Part shown: positions 9,200 through 18,420 of the stretch, in pieces
Layout of the letters: each line of letters opens with the position of its first letter
How positions within the stretch are numbered: position 1 is the stretch's first letter
Source: Batkoa obscura
Taxonomy: Eukaryota; Entomophthoromycota; Entomophthoromycetes; Entomophthorales; Batkoaceae
Direction: 5' to 3'
Length of the DNA: 28,903 nt
Assembly (NCBI GenBank): GCA_030770535.1
Contig: JASVEC010000230.1
Span: forward strand, 1 to 28,903
Program-made: the position numbers and the translations under genes
Notes under the pieces: model-generated
The model's input: only the letters and a program-made list of their open reading frames with translations
Database searches by the model: none
Told to the model about the DNA's origin: nothing

Positions 9200-9495
9200 T
9201 CATGGTTACTGAGCCTTAAGTTTTTTAGCCTTTGATTAGTCAATTTGTTACATTATGAGCTGCAGTAATTACATTTAGATTCTCTCTTTTTATATTTGGG
9301 GGAGTTTATTGGGTTTTTATTCAAGTTTTTAATACAACTTATACATTTAATTAATAAATAACTATTATTTTTATTTTAAAATGAAAAATACGGAGAAAAA
9401 CAGTAGTTTATTTCATAAAACTACAAAATATAAATCAACTTCTTTAAATAGTAATTATTTTATAAAAATAGTAAATATTCAATTAAATAAAATAC

Positions 9496-9594
9496 TAAGG
9501 ATGTCTCTTTTGTTTAAGAAATCTACTATCATTTTTTCTACTCAACATTACTTAGAAATTGAAAAAGTAATGAAACCGAAAAACACATTGCATA
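9496..9594 (-). mobile_element. MITE-like element, copy C (degenerate)
   Basis: Reverse orientation relative to copies A and B. It contains AGGATGTCTCTTTTGTTTAAG, a CTACTCAACATTACTTAG middle and GAAAAAGTAATGAAACCGAA, parallel to copies D and H but with many substitutions. It accounts for most of the 73-codon plus-strand open frame at 9381-9602, which is therefore not called as a gene. Confidence 0.6.
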
Positions 9595-9717
9595 AATCTT
9601 AATGCTTTAATGATTATAACAATCTTATTAACTTTATTATGATACCTTTACCTAATCGTGTTGCTCAATAACTCCTTAAATTACTATACAGTTTATATAG
9701 TTTTTTTATTTTAGTTA

Positions 9718-9822
9718 TATGAGGATATATTTTTTTGTTTAAGAATTTTACTAACAAGTTTTCCACTCAAATAGCGCTTAAAAGATGGAAAGAATAATGA
9801 AGCCGAAAAAAACACTCCCATA
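9718..9822 (-). mobile_element. MITE-like inverted-repeat element, copy D
   Basis: 105 bp. Starts TATGAGGATATATTTTTTTG and ends AACACTCCCATA; the end's reverse complement TATGGGAGTGTT matches the start of copies A and B. Internal CCACTCAAATAGCGCTTAAAAG and ATAATGAAGCCG are shared with copy H. It lies upstream of the first peptide gene. Confidence 0.75.
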
Positions 9823-10898
9823 TCTTTTTCTATTATTAGGATCACAACTCCCACTTTGACTATTGATTTCAAATAGCAATGAAAATAACTTTATAATAAT
9901 AATAAAATACTACAAATATATACTTTAATTATAAAATATATCAATTATTCGTAAGTAATCAATGACATAAAAATCTTATAAATAACAGCATCTCAGAGTA
10001 AAGAGAAAATAAAGCAATTAAATAAACCAAAGTATACTCAAAAATATAAACAATTTTATTATTACTATAACAAACGAAAATAATTAACATAAAAAGCCGG
10101 ACTTTATGAAATTTTTAGCTACTTGTAAAACTAACTATTCGATATACAAATTTAATGATAAACATTAATATCTACTATAAAGTTGTTAAAAATCTGTTTA
10201 TGAACAAATCAGTTCTTTAGTCTTATAGCGAAAATTTCTACTATATTGAGAAAATAATTTATCTATTTGAAAATCAATGAATAGCTTAGATAATCCATTT
10301 ATAGTTGACTGTCATATATGTGATAAAAGAAATTAAATTCTAGACCATTTACTTTATATTAATTAGTGTATTTTCAAAAGACTTAATACTTTAATTTCAT
10401 TATTATTTCTATTAATATCATAAATTGAGGTTTAGTTATATTTCAAATAATTTTCCGTTTTATTATTTTAACTAAATAGAATTGAACATTAGTGTTTTTA
10501 TAATAATAATAAAATATTATCCGAATGCTATGTAGAATCTAAACAACATAGTGTTAAAGATAGATGGAACAATAGCTATATGTTAGTTTAATTTTAAAGA
10601 TTATTGGCAAAAATTAACATTTTAAATAATTACTTGAACCATAATAAATAGCAAACACCAATGACGTTAGTTGTAACTTATTATGATTGCAGCTTACTTA
10701 ATTTGGATTTATTTTATGAATTTCTTTTAAGGTTCTTTGATAATCAATAGAATACTTATTTTACTGTAATCGGTTTATAGCTCATTACGCCTATTGTTCA
10801 TCAAACAAAATAGTAATATAGATGAAAGAATAGTAAATGAGTCAATCAACAATATGTACAATTAGAATTTCAAATATTTTGACAAAAAAATTGAAAAG
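9823..10898. other. Upstream region of peptide gene 1, no gene seen
   Basis: AT-rich. A stretch around 10630-10670 containing ACTTGAACCATA resembles the DNA upstream of peptide genes 2 and 3 (near 13030 and 15100), indicating that part of the tandem unit extends here. The final 250 bp before the gene do not obviously match the other units. Confidence 0.45.
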
Positions 10899-10907
10899 TA
10901 TAAATAG
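10899..10907 (+). promoter_or_regulatory. TATA box of peptide gene 1
   Basis: TATAAATAG, 45 nt upstream of the ATG, giving a very short predicted 5' leader of about 15 nt. All four peptide genes have a TATAAATA element. In the other three it is 109-119 nt upstream of the start position. Confidence 0.7.
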
Positions 10908-10943
10908 ACTTTCGAAACTTACACTTTTTATTATCAAATTAAA

Positions 10944-11141
10944 ATGTTTAACAAAATCGTTTCTGCTTTACTTGTATCCGCTTTCGGTTTACAACTCATC
11001 TCTGCTGCTCCAGCTACTAACCAAGTTGATGCCATTGAAGCTGCTCCAAAGGCCGGCGTTAACTGCTTACTCCTCTGTACTGAATGGAAAAATGACCCAG
11101 CTTTAGGTAGATTCAGATGCTACAAATGGGAATGTAAATAA
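10944..11141 (+). CDS. Small secreted four-cysteine peptide, copy 1
   Basis: 65 residues. Residues 1-20 form a signal peptide (MFNK start, hydrophobic LLVSAFGLQLIS core), with likely cleavage around SA/AP at 21-22. Residues 22-38 are an Ala/Pro/Asp-rich spacer, possibly a propeptide. The C-terminal domain (40-65) has cysteines 41, 45, 59 and 64, pattern C-X3-C-X13-C-X4-C, with TEWK, DPALGRFRCYK and a lysine end. The spacing is close to the two-disulphide alpha-hairpin (CX3C...CX3C) fold, but no family is recognised. Roles to consider are effector, antimicrobial or signalling peptide; none is proved. Codon use (GCT, CCA, GGT, AAC, TAC) is cleaner than in neighbours, suggesting high expression. 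Its coding DNA is nearly identical to copy 2, but the leader is different and lacks the candidate leader intron. A poly(A)-type AATAAA lies at 11168. Confidence 0.88.
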   Translation: MFNKIVSALLVSAFGLQLISAAPATNQVDAIEAAPKAGVNCLLLCTEWKNDPALGRFRCYKWECK

Positions 11142-11452
11142 ATCAACAATCGTTTGATATTTTATTAAATAAAAACAAAACTTTAACGAATTTATTACCT
11201 TTAAATATTTGTCTGTATTTCTATATAAATAGTTAAATGTTGACCTCAAATGTGGTTTTCATCAATAAATGTTTTTATTTGAATTTCACCTATAACAACT
11301 TATTTCACTCAAAAGTTTATCAACATATTCAGTCTTTTTTTTAGTAATAAGTATATAGATACTGACATACCCATCCTTTAGCATAGAGTTTCTTTCAGTT
11401 TTTTTATTGAATTTTCTGTTAGTAATTTTAAATATCTGTTACTAAAGATGCA
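11142..11452. other. 3' flank of peptide gene 1
   Basis: The first 19 nt after the stop (ATCAACAATCGTTTGATAT) are identical to copy 2 and can form a short ATCAA/TTTGAT-type hairpin. The rest is recognisably homologous to the DNA after copy 2, at clearly lower identity than the coding region. Confidence 0.55.
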
Positions 11453-11552
11453 TATAGGGATATATTTTTTTAAGAATTTTGCTAACAATTTTTCCGCTTA
11501 AATAGCACTTAAAAATAGAAAAAGTAATGAAGTCAAAAAAACATCCCCCATA
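11453..11552 (-). mobile_element. MITE-like inverted-repeat element, copy E, with a paralogous empty site
   Basis: About 100 bp, TATAGGGATATATTTTTTTAAG to AACATCCCCCATA. The flanks (AAAGATGCA on the left, TTCTAAAAGCTACAC on the right) correspond to the continuous sequence AAGAATGCATAACATAGAAGC at about 13870-13890 in the next tandem unit, which lacks the element. This is direct evidence of insertion at TA with TA duplication, after the units duplicated. Confidence 0.85.
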
Positions 11553-11745
11553 TTCTAAAAGCTACACTTCTTTCCCAGGATGTGTGCATTCCAAAGGTTA
11601 GTACTGAGTTTATCTACATAGAAGTAAAAGGTTGGGAAAGAGAAAAATACACGATCATATAAAATAAAGCGGTATTATCAAAAAGAGCTACATGTTACTT
11701 TCGCAAACAAGATAAAAATAATATGATAAAAGTAATATAATAAAA
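11553..11745. other. Tandem-unit spacer 1, left part
   Basis: Homologous to about 13885-14052 in unit 2, with moderate identity. No gene seen. Confidence 0.5.
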
Positions 11746-11896
11746 ATAAATTAATTATTCTTTTTAGACCAATTGTGTTTATAACTGAATGCATGTTAAT
11801 ACAAGGAAGATATTAAAATAACATATTAGAAGTTATTATAATTATACTTTATATTACAAGTGTATTATAAAAAACTACTAAACTTAGTTCTAAATT
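11746..11896. repeat. 151-bp nearly invariant block, unit 1 copy
   Basis: 151 bp matching 14053-14203 with a single difference (in ATATTAGAAG versus ATATTAAAAG), while sequence on either side is only moderately similar. It has no open frame. An internal AATAAC...GTTATT short inverted repeat is visible. It lies about 600 bp after peptide gene 1. Confidence 0.85.
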
Positions 11897-13273
11897 TTAA
11901 TAATCAATATGATAAAATAAACATTGTAATCTTGAATTGATCTAAAGTAGTAAGATAATAGTAACATATCAATCAACTTTATTGGAAATATCTTTAAAGT
12001 TATATATATTTATGAAAATAAAAGTCATTAGATACTTAAATTAATATCAAACTGTTTAGAACCAAATGCTCAATTATTATAATAATATTTTAAAAAACTG
12101 GTGAACCATGGAAATTTCAATCCTAAAGGGCTATATTTGCTTTATTATTATTCCTTTAATCCATCTCTATTCTAGAATCTTTATAAAAATAGATGAAACA
12201 ATAATAACAATGATAACAATAAAGCGACAGTATTCTTTGATTTTTTATTTAATTTGTTTATTTATCTTTTTTTAGCACTATAATATTATAAATTAGACAA
12301 AAAGCTTATAGCTTAATAATTATCATTCAGTTTAGATAAATTCTGATATTTTATTTTTATTATATATAGATATCGACTGTAAACTAACTAAGAGGTTTAT
12401 AAGCTGGCATTATGACCCTTTAACTATATATTCAAAGCAATTGATATAAATAAACTAATATTACAGTGAGTTTAAACTATGTCAAAATTGATAATTAATC
12501 AAACAATGGTTCATAATTAATCAAACAATGGTTCATAATTACTCAAGGTTGTTCTTAAAATCGATAACATTAAGAATAAATTACACAGCTTATCTACATG
12601 AAAGCCTTTTTTGATGACAACTTATAGCTGATTTTTAATTCAATAAAATGTCATAATCCATTTATAAATATTAAATAGTTTTTCTGGTGAAGTTCATATT
12701 TGATATATTTAATAGGAACAACAATTCTAAACTGGTATAAAGACAACTATCTAATAACAGATATTTATTAAAGAAAGTGCATATCTGCGATAGATGTATT
12801 TTTGTATTTTGGAATTTTGGAATATATTAAATATAACTTTTGACATAACTCATAGGTTATCTATAGCTAAAGAGCTTTATTTTTATTAAATAAATAATTT
12901 TGTATGGTTCAAGACTAAAATACTACTAATAGTAAATACAGTTGTAAATCGAGTTATTGTTTAAGAACTAAGCTTTTTACAAATGCACTGTATAATAAAT
13001 ATCAAAGAATATACCTGTTATATTAGATACTTGAACCATAGCATAAACATCAATATTGACAGTTTTTAGCCATATTTTATTTTAACTTAAGATAATAAGT
13101 TATTATTTGCCAATGTCACTAAGTTTCATTAACATGTGGGGATGTTTTGGTTTTATATGGTTCTATAAAGATTAAATGAGCTGTTACAATATTCGTCTAT
13201 TGTAAAGATATTTTATATTTTTTAAAATTCATCATTCGACTATGTAAAGATTTCATCATACATTGAGTAAGAG
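11897..13273. other. Tandem-unit spacer 1, right part, upstream of peptide gene 2
   Basis: No gene. It aligns in patches with 14204-15334 (for example TCTTTTTTTAGC near 12268 and 14518, GGTTCAAGAxTAAAATACTAC near 12907 and 14979), defining the 2-kb tandem unit. An insertion-like stretch at 11897-11940 has no counterpart in unit 2. Confidence 0.5.
12491..12534. repeat. 22-bp direct tandem repeat, two copies
   Basis: ATAATTAATCAAACAATGGT followed by TC occurs twice head to tail, with the start of a third. Unit 2 has a single diverged counterpart near 14753. The unit contains a GGTTCAT/GAACCAT motif that recurs upstream of the peptide genes. Confidence 0.85.
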
Positions 13274-13281
13274 TATAAATA
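13274..13281 (+). promoter_or_regulatory. TATA box of peptide gene 2
   Basis: TATAAATA, 109 nt upstream of the ATG, at the same distance and in the same GAGTATAAATA context as in gene 3. Confidence 0.7.
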
Positions 13282-13328
13282 TAGTTTAGGAATTCTACAA
13301 AATTATTAAAGTTAACTCAAAATCCAAA

Positions 13329-13377
13329 GTAATCCTTTAGTATCAGCCATTTAACCTCTTTAACCTAATTTCTTTAG
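13329..13377 (+). other. Candidate intron in the 5' leader of peptide gene 2
   Basis: GTAATC..TTTCTTTAG, 49 nt, ending 5 nt before the ATG, with a CTAAT branch-like sequence near the 3' end. Gene 3 has a matching 50-nt segment at 15390-15439, preceded by a leader conserved with this one (ATTAAAGTTAACTCA). The length equals that of introns elsewhere in the window. RNA evidence is needed to confirm it. Confidence 0.5.
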
Positions 13378-13382
13378 TTATA

Positions 13383-13580
13383 ATGTTTAACAAAATCGTT
13401 TCTGCTTTACTTGTATCCGCTTTCGGTTTACAACTCATCTCTGGTGCTCCAGCTACTAACCAAGTTGATGCCGTTGATGCCGCTCCAAATGCCGGCGTTA
13501 ACTGCTTACTCCTCTGTACTGAATGGAAAATGGATCCAGCTTTAGGTAGATTCAGATGCTACAAATGGGAATGTAAATAA
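13383..13580 (+). CDS. Small secreted four-cysteine peptide, copy 2
   Basis: 65 residues, differing from copy 1 at five positions (A21G, I31V, E32D, K36N, N50M). Four of the five lie in the signal-cleavage/spacer region. Signal peptide 1-20, spacer 22-38, and cysteines 41, 45, 59 and 64 with the same spacing. Probably secreted and processed near the Ala-Pro pairs. The promoter and leader resemble those of copy 3 rather than copy 1, although the coding sequence is far closer to copy 1. An AATAAA lies at 13603. Function unknown. Confidence 0.88.
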   Translation: MFNKIVSALLVSAFGLQLISGAPATNQVDAVDAAPNAGVNCLLLCTEWKMDPALGRFRCYKWECK

Positions 13581-14052
13581 ATCAACAATCGTTTGATATG
13601 TGAATAAATAAAAATCTTTTTTTATCTTAATATCTTTGAAAGTTTGTTTATATTTATAACTTGCATAATCAAATATCGACTTCAAAGTGTATGATTTTCT
13701 TTAACGATAAACGAGTGCTTTAATATTTGAACTTTACCTATATTAATTTCTTTTATTAACGTTCAATCTTTAGCAATAGAGATATAGTTAGTGACATAAT
13801 ATACTTTGAAACAACAATTTCTCCAATTTTTATATTAGATTCTTTGTTAGTGACTTCATGTCCATTGCTAAGAATGCATAACATAGAAGCTATACATCTT
13901 TTTCAGAAGATGTATAGCCCAAAGATCAGCAGTGATTTTATTTCCATAAAACTAAAAGCTGAGAAAAAGAAAACTTCAAGACAGAAAATAATGTGTAATC
14001 ATTAGAAATAGTTTCACTCAGATTCTTTGAGTATTATAAAAATATGGTAAAG
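13581..14052. other. Tandem-unit spacer 2, left part
   Basis: Homologous to the DNA after peptide gene 1. It carries the empty site for MITE copy E near 13878 and a strong hairpin at 13889-13918. No gene. Confidence 0.5.
13889..13918. repeat. Perfect 12-bp inverted repeat
   Basis: GCTATACATCTT (13889-13900) and AAGATGTATAGC (13907-13918), separated by a 6-nt loop. The corresponding DNA in unit 1 (about 11561-11588) is recognisable but does not keep the pairing, so conserved RNA structure is not supported. Confidence 0.85.
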
Positions 14053-14203
14053 ATAAATTAATTATTCTTTTTAGACCAATTGTGTTTATAACTGAATGCA
14101 TGTTAATACAAGGAAGATATTAAAATAACATATTAAAAGTTATTATAATTATACTTTATATTACAAGTGTATTATAAAAAACTACTAAACTTAGTTCTAA
14201 ATT
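14053..14203. repeat. 151-bp nearly invariant block, unit 2 copy
   Basis: Matches 11746-11896 with one difference; see that entry. It lies 473 bp after the stop of peptide gene 2. No copy is seen after peptide genes 3 or 4. Confidence 0.85.
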
Positions 14204-15334
14204 GATGTAAAGTGGTGAGATAATAGTAACATATTAATCAAATTTATTGAAAATGTCTTTGAGATTATATGTTTAAATAAAAACAGAAGTCATTTAGTTA
14301 TGAAGTTTCATATTGAGTTAGTAAAATTTCAATTTGAATAATAATACATAAAAATTGATTAACTAAAAAACCTTGGATTTAAAAGGCCACTTCCAGTTTA
14401 GTATTTGTTCTTTACTTTGTCTCCATCCCAATATCTTCGTAAAAATAGGTGGGATAAAAACAATAATGATAAAAAAGCGATGATATTCGTTAATTTTTTA
14501 TTTGATTTGTTTATTTATCTTTTTTTAGCTTTATTTTATTATAAATTGGATAACGAATTTAGGATTTGTTCATTGTTCACTAACATTCATTTAAGGTAAC
14601 TTTTAATGATTTGTTTTTATCATATTACAATGTTAGCCTATAGACAAACCGATACATCTGTATATCGTAGTCATGATTCTTCAACCATATATATTTAAAG
14701 CGATTGTTCCAAGTAAAATAATATTATGTTAAGTTCAAGCCAATGTCAAAATAAGAATTAATTTAACAATGGTTCATAAATGCTTGAGGTTTATTACCAG
14801 AATTAATGACGTTACGAATAAGTTATACAGCTTTATTTACTTAAATAGAAGTCATTAAAAACGACATTCTATAATTGACTCTTAACTAAAAAAAAGCTTT
14901 TAACCTAAGCTACTTGTTCCATATGGTTAAAACAGATTTATTGTTATATTGAAACACATGCTTTCATATGGTTCAAGATTAAAATACTACTAATACTAAG
15001 TATAGTATTAAATTGTTTTATGGGTTTAGAACCAAAGTAGTTTTGAATATTCTATATAATAAATATCAAATAATATACTTGTTAAATTATAAATTTGAAC
15101 CATAACATATATACTAATGTCAACAGTTTGTACCTATAGCTTCATTTGAATCAAGATAATGATTTCTTATTTACCAGTATTACTAAGTTTTATTAACTAA
15201 TCTATTCATCTGATTTCATATGGTTATATACAAGATAAATGAATCATTACAGTATGTTTATTATGAAGATGTTTTATATTTCTAGAATAAAACTCTGTTT
15301 GTCCACATCAAACTCTATCTTATTTCGATTAGAG
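14204..15334. other. Tandem-unit spacer 2, right part, upstream of peptide gene 3
   Basis: No gene. A 64-codon plus-strand frame at 14405-14599 lies in DNA homologous to non-coding spacer 1, where it is not open, so it is not called. Confidence 0.5.
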
Positions 15335-15343
15335 TATAAATAG
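15335..15343 (+). promoter_or_regulatory. TATA box of peptide gene 3
   Basis: TATAAATAG, 110 nt upstream of the ATG, in the context AGAGTATAAATAG. Confidence 0.7.
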
Positions 15344-15389
15344 GCTCCACAAACTTGAAAAAATGATTAAAGTTAACTCAGAATCAAAA

Positions 15390-15439
15390 GTAATATTTTA
15401 ATATTAACCATTTAACACATAATAATATAATACCTTTAG
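15390..15439 (+). other. Candidate intron in the 5' leader of peptide gene 3
   Basis: GTAATA..TACCTTTAG, 50 nt, ending 5 nt before the ATG. Position and length match the candidate in gene 2. Confidence 0.5.
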
Positions 15440-15444
15440 CTAAA

Positions 15445-15669
15445 ATGCTTAAAAAAATCATAGCTACTTTACTTGTATCCGCTTTTGGTTTACAGCTTTG
15501 TGCTGCTGCTCCAGCTGATGCTTCAGTTGGTACCCAAGTCGATATCAGTGAAAAAAGTATCTTAGCTACAGCTGATGATATCGGTGCCAATTGTATTATC
15601 CTTTGTACTGAATGGAAGTATGACCCTGCCTTAGGTAGATTCAGATGCTACAAATTTGAATGTAAATAA
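15445..15669 (+). CDS. Small secreted four-cysteine peptide, copy 3
   Basis: 74 residues. The signal peptide (about 1-21, with an extra cysteine at 19 in its end) is followed by a longer acidic spacer (22-48) and the conserved domain with cysteines 50, 54, 68 and 73, again C-X3-C-X13-C-X4-C. TEWK and DPALGRFRCYK are unchanged, while the spacer is largely different from copies 1 and 2. Strong constraint on the C-terminal 25 residues and a free spacer suggest that the C-terminal domain is the mature active part. A short ACCAA/TTGGT hairpin follows the stop. Start chosen by alignment of the signal peptides. Function unknown. Confidence 0.87.
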   Translation: MLKKIIATLLVSAFGLQLCAAAPADASVGTQVDISEKSILATADDIGANCIILCTEWKYDPALGRFRCYKFECK

Positions 15670-16072
15670 ATCGTCACCAATACCCACTTGGTAATAAACA
15701 AATTTACTGTTTATACTCTTTAGTATATTTTTATAAACTACAACTTATTGATTATTGATTACTTATTTTAATGTTATTATACAAGGTCCCATTTAATCTA
15801 GTGTCTTTATTTTAATGTGTTAACAATTTTATTTGATGGTTTAATATTGAGCCATAATGCTTTATGGAGTCCAATTTATAAGGTTAGTGGGTAGTAATCA
15901 TTAAAGCTTTTTGCTAAAAAGAACCCTTTCTATTATAAATTACAACTTATTAATTAAAACAGTCTATATTTCATATGATTTATTCATTCTTTTGTCAATA
16001 AAAGTGCTAAAAAAAAGGTAGATTGATATGATGATTTTTGAAAAATATTAAAAATTTAACTCAAAAAACACA
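15670..16072. other. 3' flank of peptide gene 3
   Basis: No gene. On the minus strand, a T6 run at about 16069-16064 directly follows the tRNA 3' end and is a likely Pol III stop. Confidence 0.5.
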
Positions 16073-16145
16073 TGCTCCGTATAGGGCTTGAACCTATGAC
16101 CTTAGCGTTATTAGCACCACGCTCTGCCAACTGAGCTAACGGAGC
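16073..16145 (-). tRNA. tRNA-Ile (anticodon AAT), copy 2
   Basis: All 73 nt identical to the gene at 6912-6984, with the same cloverleaf and anticodon AAT. A T6 run begins 4 nt past the discriminator base. The flanks differ from those of the other two copies. Confidence 0.97.
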
Positions 16146-16510
16146 CTACCAGACTTATTAGATACAAGAGCTATAACAAATATTTATATAGCGTTTTTTT
16201 TTATAATGAGTAATTTTGGAGTCAATATTACTAGTAAGTTTTATAAACTGGATTTTAATGATAACTTTATTGCTGTCATCATTTTATTATAGTATTTTTG
16301 TCATTTAATTTGCTTTAATATAACTATATTATATTAATATTAAACTTAAATATCATAACTAATAAATTAAAATATTAATTTAATACTAGTTAATTACTAC
16401 CTATTTTATTTTATAAGCTTAAAAATGATATTAAATGAACTATAAAATTAAAAACATTATGTTAAACATACAATAAATCAATCTAGTAAAATTATCGTAA
16501 CTGAAACTAA
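16146..16510. other. Intergenic, no gene seen
   Basis: Very AT-rich, with stops in all frames. Confidence 0.5.
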
Positions 16511-16611
16511 TATCAAGGAGTGTTTTTTTGACTTCATTATTTTTTACATCTTCAAATGCTATTTGAGCAAAAGGATTATTAGTAAAATTCTTAAAAAAAT
16601 ATATCTTTATA
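16511..16611 (+). mobile_element. MITE-like element, copy F
   Basis: Begins TATCAAGGAGTGTTTTTTTG and ends ATATCTTTATA. Internal ACTTCATTATTTTTTACATC and TTAGTAAAATTCTTAAA match copies A and B. Its ends are more diverged than most, so it is probably an older copy. Confidence 0.65.
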
Positions 16612-17772
16612 TTGTGAAATATCGTTTTGCCAGCTCCATGATTGATTAATACATAACAACCATTTAAGTTTTGCTCTCGAATTCAGAGATCATCAATCCC
16701 ATGCTCTTAGTTTAATTTGCTATGGATATTTGTAGCTTCATCCCAAAGAGTATTATTCTCTCGTTTTGATATCCATACTTGTCAGAATATAGAAGAGATT
16801 TTAGAACACAGTAACTCGAGGCTTTTTAACTGAATTATTCCCTAATATCTCGAACATTTAATAAGGCTACTAAGTTTACTTAATATAACTAACTATTATG
16901 CGTATTATATATAGAGAACTTCAATCATAAACTATGTATCATTTTAATATTAGAAGCTTCAAGAGTAATTTTATCTAACAAAAAAAGCAAGTACTTTATA
17001 GGTGAGCTCAATAGAAGGTCATAATCAAAAGGTGATCAGTTATTCATATAAATAAGCGAATTTGATCCGCGTAAATGAAATGAAACTTGTTAAGTATGTA
17101 GGAATTAGGATGTATAACTTTAAAGTTTTTCAATAAAATGAATTTCTTAAAGACCAAATAAGCTGAATTCATCAATTTATTATTTTTCTTGATTCATAGT
17201 TTGAATTATCATATTTAAATTGTCCCCTTTTATTAAATTTTTACGAAATAGAAATGAAATGTTATTATTTTATTGGTGTTGTATTTATCAAGTAATGTAT
17301 AAAATTTAATTAAATTTACATCAAGAATTGATACAACAGTATTCATATGTAATCTATGTTCATTTTTGTGAGATTGTTTTTATAAATCAATATCTTTAAT
17401 ACCCAATTGAGCTATAAACAAACATCAAACCCAATCTTATTCATCGTAATTTATAATAATTCCAACTTTAATTATACAAATATATATTTTTATAAATGTA
17501 TAAGCTCTGAGTTAATTCATCAACAAAAAAACAAATAACTTCATTGTTTTAAACCGTAGTCAAATTTCATTGAGTTTATTTTTTGTTTTCTCTGTGGTTC
17601 TAATAAGAAACTGAATGACTGTATCATTTAGAATCTATTCAAATTTGTTGCTCCTGTTGTTCCCAGAATATGATATTACTATATCAAAGGATAATTTATG
17701 AATAAAATAAGCTCTTATACCTACACTTATGAATTAAAATACTTTTTCAGGCAAAAATCAAAATCCGACAAA
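16612..17772. other. Upstream region of peptide copy 4, no clear gene
   Basis: AT-rich. A patch at about 16660-16860 is less biased and reads as short protein-like pieces in several frames without a sustained open frame; it may be an old coding relic. No 151-bp block and no tRNA. Confidence 0.4.
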
Positions 17773-17780
17773 TATAAATA
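17773..17780 (+). promoter_or_regulatory. TATA box of peptide copy 4
   Basis: TATAAATA, 119 nt upstream of the coding position, similar to genes 2 and 3. Confidence 0.5.
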
Positions 17781-17891
17781 ACCATCACTAAGCTACTAAT
17801 TTATTATTATTAATAATTCTTAATTTGACAAAAGGTAGTCTAAATACCAGCCCTCTTATAACTAAATACCAACCTCGTAATTTTAGCCCCA

Positions 17892-18107
17892 GTGCTTAAT
17901 AAAATCGTTTCTACTTTACTTATCCCTGCTTTCAGTTTCCAACTCTGCACTGCTGCTCCAGCTACTACTCCAGTTGATGATGTTGAAGTTTCCAACCTTA
18001 ATACTAGATGTTTACAAATTCGTTCTAATTGGAGAAAAGATCCTACTTTAGGTAGATTTGGATGTTATAAATTTAGTTGTATACAAAGCTATGGGATGTT
18101 AGTATAA
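17892..18107 (+). pseudogene. Fossil of the secreted four-cysteine peptide family, copy 4
   Basis: Clearly homologous to the three intact copies: a signal-like N-terminus, an AAPATTPVDD spacer and the final domain with four cysteines and the LGRF core. It is the most diverged member and looks broken in about two places. The TATA box and the general spacing of the leader are retained, so the copy was once a normal family member. It marks the right end of the tandem array. Because the family's role is unknown and could include toxicity, it is described only as a fossil. Confidence 0.7.
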
Positions 18108-18420
18108 TTATTAAACAAAAGTAATTTCTATAATTTTATTAGAAGTGTATTAGGCTTGAAATAGATTTAAGTGGGTTAAGATTAAACAGTTGATATGAAT
18201 GGTATGTGAATATTGAGGTTGTGAGATTCTATTTCAATATTTGTAAACTATACAATACAAATGTTAGTAATCAAGTGTTCATTTGTTGAGCTTATTAAGC
18301 TGTCTTTTATTTGGGCTTGTTTTATAGATTACGATTTTTAATATAATTGAATCTAGGCATTCCTTGATAAACTGTCATTGTTTTTTATTTAAACTAAAAA
18401 TAATTTCAATGGCCCACCAT
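18108..18420. other. 3' flank of peptide copy 4, no gene seen
   Basis: AT-rich, with stops in all frames. Confidence 0.45.

Noticed and set aside
9381-9602. 73-codon plus-strand open frame as a gene
   Set aside because: Most of it is the degenerate MITE copy C, and the composition is low-complexity Lys/Asn/Ser.
10837-11106. 89-codon plus-strand frame over peptide gene 1
   Set aside because: An out-of-frame shadow of the peptide gene, beginning in its promoter.
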